Below, one piece after another: positions 56,401 through 64,000 of a stretch of DNA of 64,000 bases; positions within the stretch are counted from its first letter, which is position 1, and every line of letters begins with the position of its first letter. This DNA is from Siniperca chuatsi (taxonomy: Eukaryota > Chordata > Actinopteri > Centrarchiformes > Sinipercidae). The notes below the pieces were generated by a model that made no database searches, was not told where the DNA came from, and worked only from the letters and a program-made list of their open reading frames with translations. The stretch spans positions 17,940,388 to 18,004,387 of the forward strand of contig NC_058053.1 in the NCBI RefSeq assembly GCF_020085105.1, read 5' to 3'. A program made the position numbers and the translations under genes.

Positions 56401-59308
56401 TATTTTTTCATTACAGTCTACAGTAACCCTGAAAATATGCATTAACCATAATAAAAAAGCCCTGTACCATCATTTTTATTTCTTAAATAAGAATATTACT
56501 TCTTAAACTATATTTGCAGAGCCAACACATGAGACTGAAAACTAAATGTCATACTTAAAATTTATAAAAAATTAAATTAAATTGATAGTGAAGGGGGTCT
56601 CTGAACCTAAAACACATTAAGAAAAATGTAAAAACCACATGGTTGTACATGTGTGTAAAATATTGCCTTGAATATATTTCAAATAAATTATTAAACAGGT
56701 AGCAGATAATACACTAAAAAAGGCTGGCTGTACTGATATGGTTTGGCAGCACAATTAAATATTGTTCATCTATAATATGCATGTCAGGTCTTTTCTAAGG
56801 AAAAAATAGCACATACAAATTACAAACAATAAGGGTAAGCAGAAAAAGCCCAAAGTTTTCAGTGTTTCATTTTTGTGAATATTACTGGGATGCTATATCT
56901 GAGTTTCATCCCTGCCCTGTCAAAGATGAGTATGACATATGATTAAGATGTGTGGATCACAGATAAAACTTGCAACTAGTTCAAGTGAAGTGAAGTAGAT
57001 TTCATTTGTAAAGCCCTAACACTAAACATTACATGGTAGATATGCCCTTTCAGACCTAAATATCCCCATAATTTCCATTTGACATGAGAAAAATACTGTA
57101 TTCCCTTATCAGTTTGTCTATAGCTATACATTTTAAACAAAGAAAGAATGATCATACCTGGCTGAATGTCGGCTTATTGTGTAATCTGGAGCAGCGGTCA
57201 CCATGTCGACAGGCACCGATTTTAAAATAAAAAGAGCAGTTGACCCTAAAGAAAAAGAGACAAGAATAAAGATGCGATAAGATAAACAAGAAAACATAAA
57301 ACACTCTAGACTTTGTCATTATATTTGAGAAAAAAAATATGATAGCTTTGATGTTCAGACAAACTGTTCTCGTGGTACTTGAAAACCTACACCTTATGCC
57401 AATTCTTTTTATTCAGAACTGATTAAGTTACGATTTAAACAAACTGTGCGAAGTACATTTTCCATTGTGGGCTCCATTGCAATTAGTTATGGGAGCCTGG
57501 AGCCGTGGCTCTACAGACTGTGAACTCGGCAGGCTTACAAACATCCCTTCTGACAATGTTTCGTACTATATTCACAAATGTTGTATCAAACCAGCTCCAT
57601 CTACGCATGTTCGTCATCTTGTGAGGATCAAAGATGGAACAGATTTGACAAAACTGACAAAATGCAGATGCAATCTGGCTTGTAGGGGGTAGTCTAATTT
57701 TTCCTCCTTTTGTAATTTAGCCTATTGACTATGTTAACTTGAAAGTCTGCACCGAATTTACGTATGCCCACTAAGGATGGGTATCATACCTCAATTATTT
57801 TTTTGATACTAATCGAAATGCGTAAAAAGTATTGGTATTGATGTCAGATTCATAATCTGGTTTACTTATTCGATGATCTGTTTGTTCCTGTTTTAAATCA
57901 AAATGTTTCATTTCATTTCTAAAATATAAGTATGAAAAAAAAATATTGCTTTGGTGTTTTTGTCTTTGGTATATTTGTCTAGGGCTGTAACCAATTATTA
58001 TTTTCAATATCAATTAATCTGCAGATTATCAGTCACGTTTTGTCCATAAAATGTCAGAAGATCGTGAAAAATGCTGATCAAAATTTTCTAGAGCCCGAGG
58101 TGATCTTTAAATTGCTTGTTTTATCCATCTGTCCAACAGTCAAAAACTCAAAAATGACAAAGAACAGCAGCAAATCCTCACATTTCAGCAGCTGGAACCA
58201 GCAAATGCATTTTTGCTTTAAAAATGACTGAAATGATAAATCAAATACAAATAGCTGCCAATTAATTTTCTGTCAATCAGCTAATCAATTAACCGACTAA
58301 TTGTTTCAGCTATTTGTGTCTATCACATTTGATGTCATTTGGGTAAATAGTTGGATTGAGCTAGAGCGAATTTTATTAAAAAGTTAAACCAAAGAAAAAT
58401 GTATGTTTTGAAAATATACTTAACCATCACCACTTCTATAAGGGGCCCACCAATACCAATATAAACAATTATAATGTGGCAAATACTCTGTCAGCTTAGG
58501 GTAAAAAGCTTTTCAATTAACCTAGTTTTAAAAAGTTTCGTGTTTAGTGTAGGGTTTAAATGAGGGCAATGCATTAACTGTCGCCTAGCAACAGCTGCCG
58601 TTAACTAAAGGAGAGAGGCGAGCGCTAGGTAGATGTTGGAACAAAATTTTATTTTTAAAAAGAGTTATGCTCTTTTTACGACGTTACGGGATGCATTTAG
58701 CAGCGGATATACACCTGCTCTCATTCATCAACGTTACTTTGAATTCACATCCAAAAACGATAAGTAACACTATGAGATTAAAGGGTTGAGGAACAGTTGA
58801 CTTGCTTAATAACACAGTTAGAAGCTAACGTTAGCTTAGTTGCTGTATTTCCCGCTGTAACAAAGACTTCTATCCGGGTTACAGAGGATAACTAGCGTTA
58901 GCTAGCTAATTCAGGGCTAGATAGTAGTTAGCTAGAGTATCACTTTAACTCGAGTTTAATTAGTAATTAGTATTATATTTAAATTCAGAAAAAATAACTC
59001 GTTGAGACTGTTGTTTCCTGACTGTCCCAGCATTGTTCAGCACCCAGACGTTGCAGGAGCTAGAAGTCGCAGCGTGGTATTTTACTGACGTTAGCTAACG
59101 TTAGCTTGCTAGCATTAGCTGTGAGTTGCTAAAGCCAATGTAACGTTACCAGCTACAGACTGTAAACACCGCTCTATATAGGATTACTAGTCAAAGCGGA
59201 CTTTATATGAAATAGTTGACGGAAAAATGCTTAACAATCAGCTGAATCAACGTTAATTACTTACTTATCTTTCTCTGTCCCAAAAATGGACGCCAGGTAC
59301 TCTGCCAT
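50311..59308 (-). CDS. u2af1: Splicing factor U2AF 35-kDa subunit, spliced gene of 8 coding exons
   Basis: Small subunit of the nuclear U2AF heterodimer; binds the AG at 3' splice sites and partners U2AF2. Exons: 59308-59265, 57245-57158, 56003-55937, 54146-54097, 52702-52604, 52475-52342, 50628-50536, 50434-50311; sum 699 bases, 232 residues plus stop, in frame throughout. Seen: zinc finger 1 (C18, C27, C33, H37), UHM (about 45-145), zinc finger 2 (C155, C163, C169, H173), RS tail from about 188. Positions of the human hotspot residues S34 and Q157 are conserved with identical numbering. The glycine run of the human tail (about 12) is reduced to three, which explains much of the shorter length (human 240). 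Position 119 is Y where human has R. Only one version of the 67-base exon is visible. Confidence 0.97.
50536..50628 (-). CDS. u2af1: u2af1 coding exon 7 (second zinc finger)
   Basis: Acceptor CTCTCCATAG, donor GTACAA. Residues 161-191: [20 protein letters not shown] then [10 protein letters not shown], the end of CCCH finger 2 and the basic region. Confidence 0.96.
51820..51990 (+). mobile_element. tRNA-derived SINE in u2af1 intron 6
   Basis: GGGGCGCCCTGGTTGCCTAG head, CTGGTTCACATCC (B box-like), CATCTCTCTCCCCCCTCATT then TCCTGTCATC and CTGTCAAATAAAGGCAAAAA tail; same family as 24900-25100, shorter middle. No clean target duplication found. Confidence 0.7.
52342..52475 (-). CDS. u2af1: u2af1 coding exon 6
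   Basis: Acceptor TCCTTTGTAG, donor GTGAGT. Residues 117-160: [40 protein letters not shown] then QYEM. Covers the end of the UHM and start of zinc finger 2; Q157 present. Confidence 0.96.
52604..52702 (-). CDS. u2af1: u2af1 coding exon 5
   Basis: Acceptor ATACTCGCAG, donor GTGGGT. Exactly 33 codons (84-116): [20 protein letters not shown] then [13 protein letters not shown], identical to human as I recall it. Confidence 0.97.
52780..53358. mobile_element. TTAA-bounded MITE in u2af1 intron 4
   Basis: Starts TTAAAAGGAATGGTTTGACA and TTTTGGGAA, ends TTTCCAAAAATGTCAAAACT and, after an AT-rich insertion, AAACTAATCCTTTAA. The internal pair GATGAGAAGATTGATACCAC and GGTATCAATCTTCTCATCTA is also inverted, so the arms exceed 60 bases. 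No coding frame. Confidence 0.75.
54097..54146 (-). CDS. u2af1: u2af1 coding exon 4
   Basis: Acceptor TTACCACTAG, donor GTAACT. Fifty bases, residues 67-83: [16 protein letters not shown] after a split cysteine codon. Confidence 0.95.
55937..56003 (-). CDS. u2af1: u2af1 coding exon 3 (the 67-base exon)
   Basis: Acceptor TTGTGTTTCAG, donor GTAAGA. Sixty-seven bases, residues 45-66: [20 protein letters not shown] then LT. Resembles exon 3 (isoform a) rather than exon Ab of mammals. Confidence 0.96.
57158..57245 (-). CDS. u2af1: u2af1 coding exon 2 (first zinc finger)
   Basis: Acceptor TTTCTTTAG, donor GTATGA. Residues 15-44: [20 protein letters not shown] then [13 protein letters not shown] finger 1 with S34. 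Confidence 0.97.
57978..58320. mobile_element. Near-complete TAGGGCTG(C/T)AAC MITE in u2af1 intron 1
   Basis: Starts TAGGGCTGTAACCAATTATT and ends CCGACTAATTGTTTCAGCTA, an inverted pair. Inside: AAAATGTCAGAAGATCGTGA, TAGAGCCCGAGGTGATCTTT, CCATCTGTCCAACAGTCAAA and CACATTTCAGCAGCTGGAAC. About 340 bases, no coding frame. Other copies: 34060-34340, 47425-47895, 63345-63530, 63622-63940. Confidence 0.8.
58790..59130. repeat. Clusters of the palindromic word GTTAGCTA/TAACGTTAGC in u2af1 intron 1
   Basis: AACGTTAGCT, GCGTTAGCTAGC, AGTTAGCTAG and ACGTTAGCTAACGTTAGC recur within 350 bases near the u2af1 promoter. The words are self-complementary. Function unknown. Confidence 0.5.
59265..59308 (-). 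CDS. u2af1: u2af1 coding exon 1
   Basis: ATG at 59308-59306, donor GTAAGT. Residues 1-14 plus two bases: [14 protein letters not shown], identical to vertebrate U2AF1. Upstream bases GGCCAGCCAAG give a good start context; the exact transcription start (about 59330-59370) is not determined and no TATA box is evident. Confidence 0.97.
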
Positions 59309-59399
59309 CTTGGCTGGCCTGTGTTCACCCGGCAGCAACAGGGACAAGACTTCCGCCCCACCTGCTTCAGAATAAATGTATAATCTCCACAAATAAATA

Positions 59400-62040
59400 G
59401 CTACTGACAAAACCTGATTTTTTTTGCACAAAGCCTGCACAAATTACATTAACATATAACAGTTAATTAGGTAGACCTGGGCAATCTGATCACATATGAA
59501 TATCACTGCAATAAATGTTAAATGTTTTGAAGCTCATACATAGCATACAGTAGTACTAAAACATTTATATACAATGTGTAGTTTTTGTTGACACTGTCTC
59601 TGGAAGTTCTTGATTCAACTGTGTTGGTTTTAGAGTCCATAGTTTGGTGTTGCACTGGTTTGCAGTGTGTATGTCAAAATACTCCTGTTATGTCCTCATA
59701 TTATCATTTAAACTGTAGTAAAAAATACAAGCCCTCAAAGTCACTGTACAGGTTTTATTTGGTTAATGTACAAATATGTCAAAACACTCCTACTAGCCTG
59801 TTCATTTTAACTATAATTATTCAAGGACAAAAGTTAGCCCACTGTGCAAATGTGATATAAGTGTCCACAGTATAATTAATCTGAGAACTAGTCTGTGTCA
59901 GTTATCCTCAAGCTATCACGCTATCAAGTATTTCTCACATATCTTATTCATCTGTGCTTTTATATTACTTTAAAACAATACTTAAAAATGGCCGTCTTTA
60001 TTTTGAAGGCAAGACATCCAGACCGGAACTTTGGACAATATCAGTCATTTCCGCCTCGACCGTCACTTTCGAAACAAGAGTTGCTTTCATACTGTTTACA
60101 CTACATGCAGTCAAAAGGCATAGCAGTTATATTTGAACAAAAGCCTGTTTGCTGAAGTTGAACGGACACCTATTAAAATTTAACTTCTGATGTATAAAGG
60201 CAGACCTTAAAAATAAACATATTGCTTACTATCAGTGTAGCATCCTTAATGCAAATACCTCTAAAACAGTTGGTTTAACCATGTAGTAAATTATTAGTTA
60301 CAATTCTGCATTTTAACGTGGAGATTTGAACTACTCCGGGGTAAAGTAATTATAGAGGCTACTACTATTCCTTGACTGTAAGAGGTCTGTTTTCAAGGAG
60401 TGGCACCAAAACAAGTTCCTTTTAGACTGTTTACATTTTCTTATTATGTGAATTTTCCATTGTTATATTGAGACCACCAAGTGTGACTGGATATAAAAAG
60501 CTAACTTCATCCTGAGTACTTGGGGGAGCTACAGTGCAAGCACATTAGCAATTTCTCATTAAAGCATGAATTATACACATGATTTCATAAGATCCAAATG
60601 GTCTTTCTAAAAGTACTTACAATATTCTAGCTTTTACATACACATGTAACCATGTCATACCCTTTGTCAAATGATTAAAGCCACAAGCAAGACCACATTG
60701 GTTTCATCAAGATAAGTTTATTTAGTAAACTTGACACTTCTGTGGATTTAACTTGAGAAAATTCAATCAAGAGTTAGAAACATGACTGCAACTCATAAAC
60801 AGACATTTGTTTGTCCTTCAGATAATATTTAATTGCAGAAAAACATAAATGCAACAGGACAAACCTACCTATGATTCAACAAGTTCAGGAGTCAGGATAC
60901 TGTATATTAAGGGAAATGAAGAGCTTGGTGGTGGACGGGCCGTTTTATTTGTCATTGTTAAGAACATGTGTCACTGATCATCACAGTTTGCCGAGCCTAT
61001 TCTTTACAGGCTGGATTAAAAACTGCACAAAGTGCAACTGAATTACTGAAATTGTGGCCTAAGGTGGCCCTGCATTTGTACCTAGTATTGAGTTTATGTA
61101 TACCTTTAATATGTTGTGCTTACATGGTCCATATTCTACCTGTATTATAGTGTATTGTATTATATTTTTTGCTAGTACTTTTTCCTGTGTGCACTGACAT
61201 AAAGGTGAGCTGCTGTAATAAAGAGTTTCTCCTCTGGGATCAATAAAGTATTTCTGATTCTGATTCTTAAACAAAGGAAAACTGGTTGGTTTCAAATTGT
61301 GTTTGGTGAATGTGTGTAGTGGGAGGCATAGGGGCAAACAGCTCATGTTTGCTCCAGGGCTGCCCAGCAGGCTAATCCCTGCCCAGTTGCAAATATTTAA
61401 AATAGTTTATTTCAAACTATTGGCCTAGTTTTACAGATCCACCTCATATTTGACTTTTAGTCATTCACTAGGCTTTCTTTTCATTTAAACAGCTTGTAGG
61501 AAACACACGGAACTTCACAATAAAAACCAATGCTTGGAGTACACACAGCATGTTAGTTACTTGGTGTAATTGGTGGGGATATTTTGTGAAAGACCTGCAG
61601 TGTGGGTAATCAATCTAAACGGGTGACTGACTACCATGACATTTAAAGATGGGAAACCATGTATGCATACTTTTTAAAAACACCAAACTAATCTGCTGGA
61701 CACACATTTATACTGAGAGCACGATCCAAAATTATGATAACGTCAATCTAGTCCACGCTAAAATCGCAGGAATCTCAACCTTTTGTATTTTCCATATAAG
61801 TTTTAGGGTAACTGTCTTGCCAGTTAGTCTCCGCCCCTCCTCGCAGTGTAGTAGTGTGTGTGTAGTTGACCAAAAACTTGCATGATACGACTCGACTGTG
61901 TGAATTTTGGCTGCCTACCACATATTTCAACATCTTTCAAGGCCTGGATTTTAAGAGGTATGGATATTTCGGGGACAGGTGTGCTTGTTTTGAAGAAAGT
62001 CCTAAATTGTGATGTAAGGGGTCTGTTTGTCGTGCTTGGA
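59400..62040. other. Upstream intergenic DNA, LINE tail near 61205-61266
   Basis: No exon recognised. GGGATCAATAAAGTATTTCT followed by GATTCTGATTCT at about 61237-61266 is a LINE end on the plus strand, the inverse of the tails at 28695 and 38855. Confidence 0.45.
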
Positions 62041-62049
62041 CTCTTCCCG

Positions 62050-62800
62050 CTATTTTGTAGCTCACTCGCTAGCTAGCTAGCTGTTGTCGATTCCTATTTA
62101 GCTTAGTGGGAAGAGGCCGCCTACCTTCAAGAAAGTCATAAAAACACAGAGCATTAGCCAACTTCCCTTAAAGCTAGTCTTACGCTGCCTACCACAGCTT
62201 CGACGGCTGCTCCTGATGCTTTCTAGTTATCTGGAAAATAGAAATAACGTTAGTTTTTTTTAAGGACAAACTCCATTATACCAGTTCAGTGTTAGCTGGG
62301 TTGCTAACAGTAAAGCTGAGCAGACAGTGAAGCGGAGAGGCTGCCGTGGCACTGATCACCGTCCAGCCACAAACACAGTGCGTATACATCCAGATACGAT
62401 AAATACCGCTTTTTAGTCCATACTTCTCTGTATAGTTGCAGTTTGTGTTCAACTGAGCGTTGTTTCAGAGTATTAGCAACACTGCAGTCGCTCTGCGGTG
62501 TTAGTTTTCCTTTGACGCTTGTGTCGTATTTATCACGGCTGCTCTCGGAAGTCTTGCAACGCTGTAAACCTTAGCCAGGATTTCCGGCTCCTTTCCATTT
62601 GCCCTATGCTGTTTTGTTTCCGTTTATTCTATTTCCGTTTTAAAAGTTTTCTACGTGCAGCGTTAAAGTGTGATTTAACAAAGATTTATTTCGGTTATGA
62701 CGCGCAATGCGTTTTTAGGATATTTTAACCGTTCTTTAGCACGCGGGGACCAACGGTTGTGTAATGGGCTTCCTCGCCCCTCGGTGCTTTCGCTTGCAAA
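62050..62800. promoter_or_regulatory. Possible promoter/first-exon region, gene unknown
   Basis: Compared with its surroundings this stretch has more CpG and several ETS-like CGGAA words (GATTTCCGGCTCC, TCTCGGAAGTC), plus a strong minus-strand donor-like CTTGAAG/GTAGGC near 62120. No coding exon follows within the window on either strand, so it is only a candidate. Confidence 0.25.
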
Positions 62801-63344
62801 ATTGTAGCTAACTTGCTTCATTGTAGATCAGCTTCAGTGTATCGACACGTGTAGCCTGCTGTATAAATCTTAGTTCTATGTGTTTTCCCAACATGCGTTA
62901 ATGATGTGCAGTTATGTTTGGTCACTATTTTTGGTAACTAATGGCCTATCAGTTGGCCTTTAGACGCCAAAGCCTCGCCCTCGAGTTGGCTAACGTTAGC
63001 AGTTGGAGCAGTCAGTGAACTGTCCCAGACGGCCAATGAGGAGTCGGGGCTGAGAGGCCTTTATAATAGAAATCCCCAAAGTGCTGTTTCATATTTACAT
63101 CGTGGACCTTTAACCCACTGCCACGCATTTACATACTGAAGCCGAAATATTCTTTATTATTGAGACATCAACTGTTGAAACTTTGTGATGTTGTTTGTGC
63201 TACTAAACCTTTCAATTACAGAATAATAAATGAAAATTCACTAGCATTTTCTTTCTTGCAGTGAGCTGTAGTGTATCTGTGTTATTTAGCGAAACTATAG
63301 TGTTAAAGTCAATGTTTTTAATATTTTAACATCTTTATGGCATT

Positions 63345-63940
63345 ATGAAAAGAATAACTGCAACTATTGGTTCAATTAATAAAAAAATCATTTTTCAAGC
63401 AAAAATGCAATTTCAAATGTGACAATTTCCTACATTTCTTGGTGTTGCTTTATTGTAAATTTAATATTTTAGGGGTTTTTGACTGTTGGTCGGACAAAAT
63501 AAGAAATAACATTTAATAACATCACATTGGGCTGTACCTGCATGTATGTAGTGTGTTGAATAGAATTGAGGGCCCTATTAATTTGACAGTGGCGTGAACT
63601 ACAACTAAATAGCTCAACAATTTAGGGCTGCACCTAACATTTATTTGTCAGAATCATTATCAGTTAATCTATTGTTTGGTTTTTATTAATTGCTTGGGTT
63701 CTGAAATGTCTGAAAATAGTGAAAATTCCCCAGAGCCCAAGGTGATGTCTTCAAATTAGTTGGTTTTTATCTGAAACCCAAAAATCTTTAATATAATATA
63801 AAACAGGAAAAAGCAGAAAATTCTTGCATTTGAGAGGCAGGAACAAGAGAGAATTTGGCATGTTTGCTTGATAAATTATTTAAATGATCAGCTGATTGAC
63901 AAAATTGTTGTCAATTCATTTTGTTTCAGTACCACTGCAA
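63345..63940. mobile_element. Two adjacent, oppositely oriented TAGGGCTG(C/T)AAC MITEs
   Basis: 63345-63530 shows the family in inverse orientation (TTTTTGACTGTTGGTCGGAC, ATCACATTGGGCT). 63622-63940 shows it forward (TAGGGCTGCACCTAACATTT, CCAGAGCCCAAGGTGATGTC, TTGTTTCAGTACCACTGCA). Confidence 0.65.
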
Positions 63941-64000
63941 TTAATACTGCGTTTGGGAATAAATTGTCAAATATTGTGATCATTGTTTTTTAAGCCATTG

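Noticed and set aside
59308..64000. Alpha-A crystallin (CRYAA), the next human neighbour beyond U2AF1
   Set aside because: No segment resembling any of its exons was seen on either strand.
1..64000. CRISPR arrays, operons, prophage or other prokaryotic systems
   Set aside because: The sequence is clearly vertebrate nuclear DNA; the regular repeats present are microsatellites or transposon copies.

Overview
The window looks like nuclear DNA of a ray-finned (teleost, probably percomorph-like) fish. It is AT-rich with long intergenic and intronic stretches, its genes are split by GT-AG introns, and it is packed with fish-type transposon relics: L2/Maui, Rex1/CR1, L1, R4/Dong and Penelope LINE-like pieces, a tRNA-derived SINE, hAT relics, TTAA-bounded foldback MITEs, and (CA)n and (TA)n microsatellites. 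No prokaryotic feature is present. Almost all short ORFs are chance frames or transposon debris.

Two real protein genes were found, both on the minus strand and in the same order and orientation as human CBS and U2AF1. (1) Cystathionine beta-synthase (cbs) has 14 coding exons between 42774 and 32325, and a non-coding first exon near 48385-48420 behind a TATA box. The exons splice in frame to 590 codons plus stop. Haem, PLP, substrate and AdoMet-domain signatures are intact. The CXXC redox motif of human CBS is reduced to C-P-N-V, and the intron right after it has a GC donor. (2) The splicing factor U2AF1 (u2af1) has 8 coding exons between 59308 and 50311. They splice in frame to 232 codons plus stop, with both CCCH zinc fingers, the UHM and a short RS tail. 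Only one 67-base exon of the kind that is duplicated (Ab/3) in mammals was found. cbs makes cystathionine from serine and homocysteine; u2af1 recognises 3' splice-site AG. They are neighbours but not functionally linked.

Layout: 0-32 kb has no recognised gene and is a repeat landscape. It holds an L2 tail, a 213-bp duplication, foldback repeats, a hAT transposase fossil split by an LTR-retrotransposon remnant, an L1 relic, a SINE with a perfect 13-bp target duplication, a 955-bp element with 70-bp inverted termini, and Penelope and Rex1/CR1 pieces. 32.1-48.5 kb is cbs; its introns carry an L2 with a precisely inserted 152-bp element, an R4/Dong LINE with an open frame but no reverse-transcriptase core, SINEs, and a three-level nest of repeats whose inner part has been copied downstream. 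48.5-50.3 kb is intergenic. 50.1-59.3 kb is u2af1. 59.3-64 kb is upstream DNA with repeats and a possible but unassigned promoter-like region near 62-62.8 kb.

No clearly new biological system is visible. The most rewarding items are the cbs CXXC loss with its GC-AG intron, the apparent lack of the u2af1 Ab exon, and several cleanly readable nested-transposon histories. All identifications come from reading the sequence and from memory of families; no alignment or database search was run.
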